Source: Hyphomicrobiales bacterium
GTDB lineage: Bacteria > Pseudomonadota > Alphaproteobacteria > Rhizobiales > Xanthobacteraceae
Reading direction: 5' to 3'
DNA length: 48,182 nt
NCBI GenBank assembly: GCA_018335895.1
Contig: JAGXQU010000083.1
Coordinates: forward strand, 1 to 48,182
The notes under the pieces are model-generated. The model did not search any database and was not told the origin of the DNA. It saw nothing but the letters and a program-made list of their open reading frames with translations. Made by a program: the position numbers and the translations under genes. Below are positions 1-7,899 of the stretch, in pieces; within the stretch, counting starts at the first letter, position 1; every line of letters begins with the position of its first letter.

Positions 1-2365
1 GCGTCCCGCCGCGCATTGCACGCTGCCAGACCGCGAGCTGGCGGGCGGAGCGGTCCAGCACGAAGCGGCCGATCTCGACGATCATGCCGGTTTCTTCCGC
101 GATCGGAATGAATTCCGCAGGCCCGACGCGCCCTAGCTTCGGATGGTTCCAGCGCAGGAGCGACTCGAAGCCGGCGACACGGCGGTCCTCCAGCCGGACG
201 ATCGGCTGGTACATGACGATGATCTCGTCTCTCTCCAATGCGCGGCGAAGGTCCGATTCCAGCGTGAGACGGTCGATCTTGTCGTTGCGCATCGACGGTT
301 TGAAGACCTCGATCCGGTCGTTGCCGGCCTGCTTGGCGGCGTGCATCGCGAGTTCTGCGTTCTTCAGAATCTCGCCGCGGTCTTTGGTCTGACCGTCTAC
401 CAGCGCCATGCCGATCGAGGCCGTGAGGAAAATCTGCCGCTCGCCGAAGCCAATCGGTGCGCGCACGCTGCGGCGGATGGTGTCCGCGAATGCGGTGATG
501 CGGTCGGCTTCGCGTTCGGACAGGAGCACGATCGCGAACTGGTCGCCGGCGATGCGTGCAAGCGTGTCCTGCGGCTTGAGCAACCGCGTGAGGCGGCGGC
601 TGACGGTCAAGAGGATCGAGTCGCCTGCGGTCGTGCCGACCGAGGCGTTGAGCTGCTTGAAACGGTCGAGATCGACGATGATAAGCGTAGGGCGCATCTT
701 GTCGTCGGCTTTCGCGAAGTTGATCGCGGCATCCAGACGGTCGAGGAACAGTTCGCGGTTCGGCAGTCCGGTCAGGTTGTCGTGCACCGCGTCCTGAAGG
801 AGTCGTTCTTCGGCGACTTTCAATTCGGTGATGTCGTTCATGGTGCCGACGACGCGTAGCACTTCGCCGTCGGTGCCAACGACCGGCCGCGCGCGCAGCG
901 AGAACCAGAAATAGTGACCGTCTTCAGCTTTGAGCCGCATCGACTGCATGATGCGTCCGCGACGGTGATCGAGCAGGCCGTCGAGCGCAAGACGGATACG
1001 GTCGCGTTCGGATGGATGCACGTATTCCAGCCAAGTCTGCGCCTCCGTTTCCATCGCGCCGCGCTTCAGGCCGAGCAGAGCCTCCGCTTCGGGGCTTACG
1101 AAGATGCGGTCGCGGATTACATCCCAGTCCCAGACGATTTCGCCCGCGCCCGTCACGGCAAGCGCACGCCGCTCGACGTCGCTCATCATGCCGTCGGCGG
1201 ATACGCCCGCGAAGGCATGCTGCATGACCGTGAAGCCAATCAGCATGACGATCAGCTCGAGACCGCCCAGGAGCGCGGGCGCCGCAAGATCGTTTGTGAT
1301 CGCACCGGATACCGCGAGCCCAGCTGCGAGGACCCACATCGTGAACAGGAACCATGTCGGGATCAGCAGCACCGCGCGGTCGAAGCCGTGCGTGGAAAGA
1401 AAGAGCACGAGACCGAAGCCCGCGAATGCGACGAAGAGCAGCGACATGCGCGCGATGCCGGCCGCGATCGGCGGGTCGAACAGCGCAAGGCCCACGAGCG
1501 CCGTAAGGAACACCAGCCAGACCACGGCGACCTGCGAATAGCGGACGTTCCAGCGGCCAAGATTGAGATAGGCAAACAGGAACACGACCAATGTCGCGGC
1601 CAGGATGGCTTCGCCGGATGCCCGCCAGAATTGTTCGGCGGCAGGCGAAAGTGAAAACACCTTGGTCCAGAAATTGAAATCGATGCAGATATAGGCGAGC
1701 ACCGCCCATGCGAGTGCCGCGGCAGCCGGGAACATGAGGCTGCCTTTGACGACGAAGAGGATTGTCAGGAACAGTGCGAGCAGGCCCGCGACGCCGATGA
1801 CGATGCCGTTATAGAGCGTGAACGAGTTGACCTTGGCTTCGTAGGCGCGCGGCTCCCAGAGTCTGAGCTGCGGAATATCCGGCGACGAAAGTTCGACCAC
1901 GAAGGTGACCGTTGAGCCGGGGTCCATCGTAATCAGATAGACCGATGCGTCGGATGCGTTTTGCCGGTCGGGACGGAAGCCCTGGCTTGGCGTGAGATTC
2001 ACGATGCGCGATGCACCGAGATCCGGCCAGAACAGACCGGAGCCGGACATCAGATAATTCGGCGCGACCAACAGGCGGTCGATCTGTTCGTCCGTGTTGT
2101 TCGAAAGCGCGAACACGATCCAGTTCGTGGCGCCGCGCGCGTTTCTCGCGCGGACTTCGATGCGGCGCACGATGCCGTCCGAACCTGGCGCGGTGGAAAC
2201 CTGGAGACGGTCGCCATCGGTGGTGTGGCGTTCGACCGCCGGAAGAAGATCGAGCGCAGGCGTGTTCGGGCGGATAATGACGGCTTCAACCGCGCGAACG
2301 GGAGCAAAGCTCGCGGAAGCCGCGAGCAGGGCGAAGCACGCAAATACTAGTCTTCCGAACCGCAA
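1..2365 (-). CDS. 7TM-DISM sensor with PAS, GGDEF and EAL domains (3' end outside window)
   Basis: Membrane c-di-GMP signalling protein cut by the left window edge. The start is a TTG at 2365-2363 with GGAGG eight bases upstream; an in-frame TAG lies just before it and no ATG is available. Visible order: signal peptide (about residues 1-26), periplasmic sensor (about 27-185), seven hydrophobic helices (about 190-385), PAS domain (about 393-508), GGDEF domain (about 515-690) with LDRFKQLN, and the start of an EAL domain with GFESLLRWNHP. The GGDEF signature reads AGDQF (about 536-550), so cyclase activity is doubtful and the domain may act in regulation. The EAL opening is ESL rather than EAL, but the neighbouring LLRW is intact; the rest of the domain is off the window, so phosphodiesterase activity cannot be judged. 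The family is recognised from motifs; ligand and target are unknown. Confidence 0.9.
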   Translation of the reverse strand, partial: MRFGRLVFACFALLAASASFAPVRAVEAVIIRPNTPALDLLPAVERHTTDGDRLQVSTAPGSDGIVRRIEVRARNARGATNWIVFALSNNTDEQIDRLLVAPNYLMSGSGLFWPDLGASRIVNLTPSQGFRPDRQNASDASVYLITMDPGSTVTFVVELSSPDIPQLRLWEPRAYEAKVNSFTLYNGIVIGVAGLLALFLTILFVVKGSLMFPAAAALAWAVLAYICIDFNFWTKVFSLSPAAEQFWRASGEAILAATLVVFLFAYLNLGRWNVRYSQVAVVWLVFLTALVGLALFDPPIAAGIARMSLLFVAFAGFGLVLFLSTHGFDRAVLLIPTWFLFTMWVLAAGLAVSGAITNDLAAPALLGGLELIVMLIGFTVMQHAFAGVSADGMMSDVERRALAVTGAGEIVWDWDVIRDRIFVSPEAEALLGLKRGAMETEAQTWLEYVHPSERDRIRLALDGLLDHRRGRIMQSMRLKAEDGHYFWFSLRARPVVGTDGEVLRVVGTMNDITELKVAEERLLQDAVHDNLTGLPNRELFLDRLDAAINFAKADDKMRPTLIIVDLDRFKQLNASVGTTAGDSILLTVSRRLTRLLKPQDTLARIAGDQFAIVLLSEREADRITAFADTIRRSVRAPIGFGERQIFLTASIGMALVDGQTKDRGEILKNAELAMHAAKQAGNDRIEVFKPSMRNDKIDRLTLESDLRRALERDEIIVMYQPIVRLEDRRVAGFESLLRWNHPKLGRVGPAEFIPIAEETGMIVEIGRFVLDRSARQLAVWQRAMRGGT

Positions 2366-2498
2366 TATTCGGACCTCCGGGACCAGTGGGTACTAGAGCC
2401 CGGAACCCCCTCCTGGCCTCAAAAAGGACTAGCCGCCGCTTGCGGCGGCGGCAAGGCGAGGCGGAAACGGGGTTAACGCGGATCAGATTGCTTATCTT

Positions 2499-2529
2499 CG
2501 TCATGCCCGGGCTCGTCCCGGCGATGACG
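2499..2529. repeat. Palindromic intergenic repeat, CGTCATGCCCGGG type
   Basis: Imperfect inverted repeat with arms CGTCATGCCCGGG and CCCGGCGATGACG around a five-base spacer, between the sensor gene and the quinone reductase. Related copies sit at 43600-43626 and, more diverged, at 44681-44709. It resembles the dispersed REP-like elements common in Rhizobiales. It could also act as a 3' stabilising hairpin for the minus-strand gene that ends at 2541. The rest of 2366-2540 shows no gene. Confidence 0.65.
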
Positions 2530-2540
2530 AGGAAGTTTCA

Positions 2541-3536
2541 TTAGGCCGTCAGCACGATTTTCCCGACATGATTGGAGGATTCCATGCGGGCATGAGCCTT
2601 GTTGGCCTCTGCGAGGACGAACGTGCTGTCGATGACCGGCCTGATCTTGCCCTGGGCAAGCAGGGGCCAGACCTTCTCCCGCAGTGCGTCGGCAATCGCC
2701 GCCTTGTCCGCGACAGGACGCGGGCGCAGCGTGGAGCCCGTCAGCGTCAGCCGCTTCTGCATGATCTTCACGAGGTTCATCTCGACCTTGAAGCCCTTCT
2801 GGGTCGCGATCTGGACGATCCGGCCTTCGACTGCGGCTGCATCGAGATTGCGGTCGACGTAGTCGCCGCCGACCATGTCGATGATCAGATCGGCGCCCTT
2901 GCCGCCGGTGTATTCCTTCGTGAGCGCGACGAAGTCCTGTGTCTTGTAGTCGATTGCGAAATCCGCACCGAGCTTAACGCAGGCATCGGTCTTGTCTTTC
3001 GAGCCAGCGGTCGCGATCGCTTTCGCGCCGAAGGCTTTGGCGAGCATGATCGCGGTGGTGCCGATGCCGCTGGTGCCGCCGTGTATGAGCATGGTCTCGC
3101 CCGCCTTCAGGCGGCCGCGCTCGAACACGTTGTGCCAGACGGTGAAGAAGGTTTCGGGAAGTGCTGCGGCTTCCACGAAGGAAAATCCATCCGGTACGGG
3201 AAGCGCGTTGGTTTCGTCGACAACCGCAAATTCGGCATAGCCTCCGCCGGCGACGAGCGCGCAGACTTTGTCGCCGACTTTCCAGCGCGTTGCCTTGCTG
3301 CCTGCCGCTGCGACCTCGCCTGCGATTTCGAGTCCCGGGTAATCCGGCGCGCCCGCCGGAGGCGGATACTTGCCCTGCCGCTGCATGACGTCGGGCCGGT
3401 TCACGCCCGCCGCATGTACTCTCACAAGAATCTGCGCAGCCGCGGGCTTTGGCACGTCGCGTGTCTGCGGCTTCAGCACGTCCGGGTCGCCGGGTGCGGT
3501 CATCGCGATCACGGTCATCTTGTCGGGCAGGGTCAT
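2541..3536 (-). CDS. NAD(P)H:quinone oxidoreductase-like MDR protein
   Basis: 331-residue medium-chain dehydrogenase/reductase of the quinone oxidoreductase (zeta-crystallin, PIG3-like) group. The N-terminal GroES-like fold includes VHAAGVNRPDVMQRQGKYP and a proline-rich PDYPGLEIAGEV loop. The nucleotide-binding fold has the HGGTSGIGTTAIMLAKAFGA glycine-rich motif followed by a basic/Ser patch (GSKDKTD), which suggests NADPH. The cysteine cluster of zinc alcohol dehydrogenases is absent, as expected for this group. Family members reduce quinones or enoyl substrates in the cytosol. Start chosen at ATG 3536 with GGAG six bases upstream; a longer frame to 3635 lacks such a site and would run into the promoter region shared with the divergent DUF1192 gene. 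The exact substrate cannot be told. Confidence 0.88.
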   Translation of the reverse strand: MTLPDKMTVIAMTAPGDPDVLKPQTRDVPKPAAAQILVRVHAAGVNRPDVMQRQGKYPPPAGAPDYPGLEIAGEVAAAGSKATRWKVGDKVCALVAGGGYAEFAVVDETNALPVPDGFSFVEAAALPETFFTVWHNVFERGRLKAGETMLIHGGTSGIGTTAIMLAKAFGAKAIATAGSKDKTDACVKLGADFAIDYKTQDFVALTKEYTGGKGADLIIDMVGGDYVDRNLDAAAVEGRIVQIATQKGFKVEMNLVKIMQKRLTLTGSTLRPRPVADKAAIADALREKVWPLLAQGKIRPVIDSTFVLAEANKAHARMESSNHVGKIVLTA

Positions 3537-3637
3537 CACGGGCTCCAGATTGATCGGCCGTTCTCTACGGGGTGCGGCGGGCCATGACAATCCGAGGCCT
3601 TCGCCGCTACATTCGGACCGATAATGCGGAGGCAACG

Positions 3638-3829
3638 ATGAAACCCGATGACGACGACCGTCCCAAGAAGAAGATCGCGCACGAGATCGGCGCAGACCTG
3701 TCGCTGGTTTCGGTCGAGGAACTGCGCGAGCGGATCACGCTGCTGCAAGAAGAGATCGCGCGTCTGGAAGCCGATATCGGCCGCAAGCAGGCTTCGAAGT
3801 CGGCGGCCGACGCCGTCTTCAAGCGTTGA
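3638..3829 (+). CDS. DUF1192 family protein
   Basis: 63-residue acidic/basic protein beginning MKPDDDDRPKKK, followed by a conserved HEIGADLSLVSVEELRERI segment and a short coiled coil (about residues 30-55). This is the usual layout of the small DUF1192 proteins of Rhizobiales; their function is not known. Start set at ATG 3638, preceded by GGAGG (3629-3633); a longer in-frame opening to 3572 would overlap the divergent quinone-reductase promoter. It is transcribed divergently from that gene. The gene ends at 3829 and the next gene downstream on this strand is rcdA, but a terminator at 3957-3985 separates them. Confidence 0.85.
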   Translation: MKPDDDDRPKKKIAHEIGADLSLVSVEELRERITLLQEEIARLEADIGRKQASKSAADAVFKR

Positions 3830-3884
3830 AATTCATACGAATTTTACGAATTTACCTCTCATTAAGGTTTCGAGATCACTATCG

Positions 3885-3985
3885 GAAGTGTCCAGCTTCT
3901 GGACGTCGAGTGGCTCCTGTCCACTCTGTTTGACGCCTCCCTGTGAACAGACTTCAGAGCCGCTCCTTTGGGCGGCTCTTTTTTT
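3885..3985 (+). ncRNA. Candidate structured small RNA with CUCC loop motifs
   Basis: Non-coding stretch between the DUF1192 gene and rcdA that folds by eye into successive hairpins and ends in an intrinsic terminator. Hairpin 1: GTCCAG/CTGGAC (3890-3904). Hairpin 2: GAGTGG/CCACTC with loop CTCCTGT (3908-3926). Hairpin 3: TGTT/AACA plus an inner ACG/TGT, with loop CCTCCC (3927-3949). Hairpin 4: GAGCCGC/GCGGCTC and seven T (3957-3985), with TCCTTT in its loop. Loops carrying CUCC runs are the hallmark of alphaproteobacterial trans-acting sRNAs that pair with Shine-Dalgarno sequences. The 5' end is not visible (no convincing -35/-10), so the start is approximate. It could instead be the 3' UTR of the DUF1192 mRNA. 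Confidence 0.5.
3957..3985 (+). terminator. Rho-independent terminator
   Basis: Stem GAGCCGC/GCGGCTC with a loop of about eight bases, followed by seven consecutive T. It ends either the candidate small RNA at 3885-3985 or the DUF1192 transcript. Confidence 0.85.
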
Positions 3986-4089
3986 GTCCCGATCCCGCAC
4001 AGTGTGGGCGGCGCGCAACTTGCACGGAACTTCGGCTGAATACGTGTCCGCGGACTTTGGATCGCGGCGCGCAATGCGTTAAAGAGGGG

Positions 4090-4112
4090 CCCGGCGCGGG
4101 GCGCGCCGGGGG
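4090..4112 (+). promoter_or_regulatory. Nine-base-pair GC hairpin overlapping the rcdA ribosome binding site
   Basis: Perfect inverted repeat CCCGGCGCG/CGCGCCGGG with a GGG loop (4090-4110). The only purine-rich Shine-Dalgarno candidate for rcdA, GGGGG at 4108-4112, is partly inside its 3' arm, and the ATG follows at 4118. As written, the hairpin would hide the ribosome binding site; whether it regulates translation is inference. Confidence 0.5.
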
Positions 4113-4117
4113 AAACA

Positions 4118-4639
4118 ATGTCCGACCCAGTCGAAAAACAGGATCGTCCGGTTCATCTCGCCGCGCGCATGGCGCAGGGCGAGCAGTTCGGCGTGCTCTT
4201 TCGCGAAGGCATGGCGCTTGTGGAAGCGACCGCCGCTTATCTCGACGGTCCCGGCCGCGCGGAAGCGAAGTCGCTCACGCGTCCTGCGGCGCTCGCTTAC
4301 GCGACCGAGTCCATGCGGTTGACGACGCGCCTCATGCAGATTGCGTCCTGGCTCCTGCTGCAGCGCGCGGTGAACGAGGGCGAGCTGTCCTTCGATCAGG
4401 CGAAGACGGAAAAAACCAAGGTAAAGCTCACGACCTGGGATCCGCCGCACGAGGAATCCATGGCGTCGCTGCCGCAGCGCCTGCGGGATCTGATCGATAC
4501 GTCGCGCAACATTCACGAACAGGTGCTGCGGCTCGACCAACTTGTCTACAATATGAAGGCGCCCGAGAAGATCGACGCTTCCAATCCGGTCGAAGCGCAG
4601 ATCGGGCTTCTGCGCGCGGCGTTCGATACCAAGCGGTAA
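4118..4639 (+). CDS. rcdA: DUF1465 protein, RcdA-type regulator of CtrA degradation
   Basis: 173-residue helical protein with the core of the DUF1465/RcdA family: FREGMALVEATAAYLDGPGR at about 35-54, then ATESMRLTTRLMQIASWLLL. In Caulobacter, RcdA is a ClpXP adaptor-hierarchy component that helps deliver the cell-cycle regulator CtrA and other substrates for degradation; this is family knowledge, not shown by the sequence. No membrane segment or signal peptide. The ATG follows a strong GC hairpin (4090-4110). The gene has its own terminator at 4644-4673, and a CtrA-like box occurs elsewhere in the window at 38670-38684. The family match is secure; identical function in this organism is likely but inferred. 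Confidence 0.85.
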   Translation: MSDPVEKQDRPVHLAARMAQGEQFGVLFREGMALVEATAAYLDGPGRAEAKSLTRPAALAYATESMRLTTRLMQIASWLLLQRAVNEGELSFDQAKTEKTKVKLTTWDPPHEESMASLPQRLRDLIDTSRNIHEQVLRLDQLVYNMKAPEKIDASNPVEAQIGLLRAAFDTKR

Positions 4640-4643
4640 AAGC

Positions 4644-4673
4644 AAAAAACCCCGCGGTCGCCCGCGGGGTTTT
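4644..4673. terminator. Bidirectional terminator between rcdA and rpmE
   Basis: Stem CCCCGCGG/CCGCGGGG with loop TCGC, six A on the left and four T on the right. It can end rcdA on the plus strand and rpmE on the minus strand. Confidence 0.85.
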
Positions 4674-4714
4674 GTGTCTCAGGAAGCGGCGGAAGACGCG
4701 CTTACTTCTTTTGC

Positions 4715-4951
4715 TTATTTCTTTTCCTTGGCGGCGCCGATGGTGCCGAACTTGTTCTTGAAGCGCGACAAACGGCCGCCGCGGTCGAGCAGCTGCGCCG
4801 AGCCGCCGGTCCAGGCCGGGTGCGTCTTCGGGTCGATGTCGAGGTTGAGGGTGTCGCCCTCCTTGCCCCAAGTCGAGCGCGTCGTGTATTCCGAGCCGTC
4901 CGTCATCACGACCTTGATGGTGTGATAGTCGGGGTGAATGCCTTCTTTCAT
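4715..4951 (-). CDS. rpmE: 50S ribosomal protein L31
   Basis: 78-residue L31 of the large ribosomal subunit. It begins [19 protein letters not shown] and has the expected [13 protein letters not shown] stretch; the C-terminal tail is basic. Start set at ATG 4951, with AGAGGA about nine bases upstream; a TTG two codons earlier (4957) is open but less likely. The cysteine ligands of zinc-binding L31 are absent, so this is the C-minus type. It is divergent from the ABC exporter at 5047 and shares a terminator with rcdA at its 3' end. Confidence 0.95.
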   Translation of the reverse strand: MKEGIHPDYHTIKVVMTDGSEYTTRSTWGKEGDTLNLDIDPKTHPAWTGGSAQLLDRGGRLSRFKNKFGTIGAAKEKK

Positions 4952-5046
4952 CGCCAATCCTCTGCCTTCTCGCGGGCTAGGGGCGCCGCGCCGGTCGATC
5001 TAATCAAGCCCTGCTGATTGGCGGGCGATATAGCCGAGAGCTTCCT

Positions 5047-6843
5047 GTGACTCAAGCCGAGCGATCCGAACGGCCGGAAGGGCCCGAAAACGGTGCCAGA
5101 CCCCGGTTCCGGCCGCTGATTGCCCTGTTGCCCTATGTGCTGCGCTATCCCGGGCGGTTCATGGCGGCATTGCTCGCGCTCTTTGCCGCGGCGCTTGCGA
5201 CGCTCGCGATCCCGCTCGCGGTGCGGCGGATGATCGACCTCGGCTTCGGGGCCGGCGCGGGCGGGACCATCAACCAGTACTTCCTCGCGATCCTCGGCGT
5301 GGTGGCAATTCTCGCGATCGCGAGTGCCGTCCGCTACTATCTCGTCACGACCATCGGCGAGCGCGTGGTGTCCGATCTCCGGAGCGCGGTTTTTGCCCGC
5401 ATCGTTTCGCTGGATGCGGCCTTCTTCGACCGCGCCCGCGCGGGCGAAATCGGCTCGCGGCTCACGGCAGATACGGTGCAGATCAAGTCCGCGGTCGGCT
5501 CCTCGGCATCGGTGGCGCTGCGCAATCTTCTCCTCCTGATCGGCGCGGTGGGCATGATGGTGATTACGAGCCCGAAACTCTCGCTGCTCGTGCTCATCGC
5601 CATTCCGCTCGTCATGCTGCCGCTGTTTGGATTTGGGCGCACGGTGCGGAGGCGCTCGCGCCTGGCGCAGGACCGGCTCGCCGACGCAACCGCTTTTGCC
5701 GTCGAAGCGATCGGCGCGGTGCGCACGGTGCAGGCGATGACCGCCGAAGAGGCTGCGAAGACGCGCTTTGGAGCCGCGATCGAAGAGGCATTCGGAGCGG
5801 CGAGTGATGCAACCCTCGCGCGTTCGTTCCTGACCGCGGTCGCGATTTTTCTCGCCTTCGCCTGCGTCGTGCTGATCCTGTGGTCCGGCGCGCAGAGCGT
5901 GCTCGCGGGCGAGATGACCCCGGGAACGCTCGGCCAGTTCGTGCTCTATTCCGTATTCGCGGCGGGCGCTCTCGGGGCGCTCGCGGAAGTCGGCGGCGAA
6001 ATCTCGCAGACCGCGGGTGCTGCCGAACGGATCGTCGAACTTCTGCATATCGAGCCGTCGATCAAGGCCCCCGCGCATCCTGCGGCGCTTCCCCCGAAGC
6101 CGCGCGGTGAAGTCCGCTTCGAGAGCGTCTCCTATGCCTATCCTACGCTCAAGGACGCGCCGGTTCTGAACGGTGTGAGCATCAATGCCGCGCCGGGCGA
6201 GCGCATCGCCGTCGTCGGCCCTTCGGGCGCGGGCAAGAGCACGATCTTTCATCTGCTCCTGCGCTTCGACGACCCGAAGTCGGGCAGGATTCTGTTCGAC
6301 GGCGTCGATATTGCGAAAGCCGATCCGCGCGAGGTCAGGCAACATATTGCGCTGGTGCCGCAGGAGCCCGCGATTTTTGCCGCATCGATTGCCGAGAACA
6401 TCCGCTACGGCAAACCGGGCGCAAGCGACGAGGCCGTCAGGCGTGCCGCGGAAACCGCGCTGGTCGATGAATTCGTCCGCAACCTGCCGCAAGGCTTCGA
6501 TACGCAAGTCGGTGAACGCGGGGTCACGCTCTCCGGCGGGCAGCGCCAGCGGCTTGCGATCGCACGCGCCGTCCTGCGCGATGCACCGCTTCTTCTTCTC
6601 GACGAGGCAACTTCGGCGCTCGATGCCGAAAGCGAGGCGCTGGTGCAGAAGGCGCTCGAGCGGATCATGGCAGGGCGCACCTCGCTCGTGATCGCACACA
6701 GGCTGGCGACGGTGCTCGGCGCGGATCGTATCGTCGTGCTGCAAAAGGGCCGCGTGGTCGAAGAAGGCACGCACGCGACGCTTTCGGCGAGCGGCGGACT
6801 TTATTCGCGGCTCGCGGATTTGCAGTTCAATCATATTCCGTAG
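5047..6843 (+). CDS. ABC exporter, fused permease and ATPase (MsbA/ABCB type)
   Basis: 598-residue half-transporter. Residues about 20-330 form the six-helix type I exporter domain (helices near 35-60, 75-100, 155-200 and 260-310). Residues about 355-590 form the ATPase: Walker A GPSGAGKST (about 390), Q-loop VPQEPAIFAA, signature LSGGQRQRLAIARA (about 495), Walker B LLLLDEATSALDAES, and the H-loop IAHRLATV. Such homodimers export lipids or hydrophobic compounds from the inner membrane; the substrate here is unknown. The start is a GTG at 5047 with only a weak GAGAG site, so the N terminus is less certain. It is a single gene, divergent from rpmE and convergent with the OmpA-like gene at 6882. 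Confidence 0.92.
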   Translation: MTQAERSERPEGPENGARPRFRPLIALLPYVLRYPGRFMAALLALFAAALATLAIPLAVRRMIDLGFGAGAGGTINQYFLAILGVVAILAIASAVRYYLVTTIGERVVSDLRSAVFARIVSLDAAFFDRARAGEIGSRLTADTVQIKSAVGSSASVALRNLLLLIGAVGMMVITSPKLSLLVLIAIPLVMLPLFGFGRTVRRRSRLAQDRLADATAFAVEAIGAVRTVQAMTAEEAAKTRFGAAIEEAFGAASDATLARSFLTAVAIFLAFACVVLILWSGAQSVLAGEMTPGTLGQFVLYSVFAAGALGALAEVGGEISQTAGAAERIVELLHIEPSIKAPAHPAALPPKPRGEVRFESVSYAYPTLKDAPVLNGVSINAAPGERIAVVGPSGAGKSTIFHLLLRFDDPKSGRILFDGVDIAKADPREVRQHIALVPQEPAIFAASIAENIRYGKPGASDEAVRRAAETALVDEFVRNLPQGFDTQVGERGVTLSGGQRQRLAIARAVLRDAPLLLLDEATSALDAESEALVQKALERIMAGRTSLVIAHRLATVLGADRIVVLQKGRVVEEGTHATLSASGGLYSRLADLQFNHIP

Positions 6844-6881
6844 TCGTCACGGCCAAGGCGAGGAACGCGCCGTGTTCGAAG

Positions 6882-7895
6882 CTACCGCTCCGTGATCTTC
6901 AGTTCGATCCTGCGGTTGCGGCGGTAGGCGTCATCGTTATTTGCGGGGTCGATCGGCTGGAATTCGCCGAAGCCCGCGGCCACCACGCGGTCGGCGGGGA
7001 TGCCGCGTGTGATCAGATACTTTACGACCGAGATCGCGCGCGACGCCGAAAGCTCCCAGTTGGACGGGAAGCGCGCGCTCGCGATCGGCCGCACGTCGGT
7101 ATGCCCGTCCACGCGCAGCACCCAGGGGATGTCCTTCGGAATTTTATCGATCAGTTCAAGCAGCGCCGTAGCCAGCTTGTCGAGTTCGGGGGTGGCGCCA
7201 TCTTTCAGTTCCGCGGAGCCGGGATCGAAGAAGACTTCGGACTGGAATACGAAGCGGTCGCCGACGATCCGGATTTCCGGCCGGTTGCCGAGCACGGTGC
7301 GCAGCCGCCCGAAGAAGTCGGAGCGGTAGCGATTCAACTCCTGAACGCGCTGTGCGAGCGCCACGTTCAGCCGCGAGCCGAGATCGGAAATCTTGGTCTG
7401 GCTTTCCTTCTCGCGCTTTTCTGAGGCGTCGAGTGCGGCTTCCAGCGCGCCGATCTGACGGCGCAAGGCCGCGAGTTGCTGGTTGAGCAGCGAGATCTGC
7501 GAGACCTGCTGGTCGCTCAGTTTTTTCTCCGCCTCAAGGTCGGAGGCGAGCGATTGGATCCGGCTCTTGGCGTCGCCTGCGGCGCTGCTGTCGCCGCGCA
7601 GCTTGTCGCGCTCGGCCTCCGCGCCGCGCAATGTCGCGCGCAACCCGGTAAGCTGGTCTTCCAGCGACGAAGTGGTCGCGCGCTCCAGCGCCAAGAGGTC
7701 GGCAAACTGCTTGAGTTGCACCTGGAGACGCACGACTTGGTTCTGCTTGCCGGCGATTTCCTGACTGAGGAAGAACTGCGCGACCGTGAAGATCGAAATC
7801 AGGAAGATGAAAACGAGCAGCAGCGTCGACAACGCATCGACGAAGCCCGGCCAGTAATCGACCCTGCGGTCGGCGCGTGAACGGCCCAGCGCCAT
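6882..7895 (-). CDS. MotB-like protein: one TM helix, coiled coil, OmpA peptidoglycan-binding domain
   Basis: 337 residues. One N-terminal helix (about 19-45) carries an aspartate in DALSTLLLVFIF, the position of the proton-binding Asp of MotB/TolR/ExbD. A long coiled coil follows (about 45-185), then a C-terminal OmpA domain (about 205-337) with VDGHTDVRP and NRRIEL. It lies four bases after the MotA-like gene at 7900-8904, with AAGGAA overlapping that gene's stop region, so the two are co-translated and probably form an inner-membrane stator-like complex anchored to peptidoglycan. No flagellar genes are nearby. Homologous pairs are common in Rhizobiales and are usually named peptidoglycan-binding protein; the function is not established. 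Confidence 0.85.
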   Translation of the reverse strand: MALGRSRADRRVDYWPGFVDALSTLLLVFIFLISIFTVAQFFLSQEIAGKQNQVVRLQVQLKQFADLLALERATTSSLEDQLTGLRATLRGAEAERDKLRGDSSAAGDAKSRIQSLASDLEAEKKLSDQQVSQISLLNQQLAALRRQIGALEAALDASEKREKESQTKISDLGSRLNVALAQRVQELNRYRSDFFGRLRTVLGNRPEIRIVGDRFVFQSEVFFDPGSAELKDGATPELDKLATALLELIDKIPKDIPWVLRVDGHTDVRPIASARFPSNWELSASRAISVVKYLITRGIPADRVVAAGFGEFQPIDPANNDDAYRRNRRIELKITER

Positions 7896-7899
7896 TTCC

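Noticed and set aside
914-1654. Plus-strand frames over 84-1654
   Set aside because: They are shadows of the minus-strand sensor gene, whose 7TM, PAS, GGDEF and EAL motifs read continuously through this stretch.
4948-6834. 628-codon frame antisense to the ABC exporter
   Set aside because: It mirrors a high-GC coding gene in the opposite strand; its composition is Arg/His/Asp-rich and shows no domain, while the plus-strand gene has every ABC motif.
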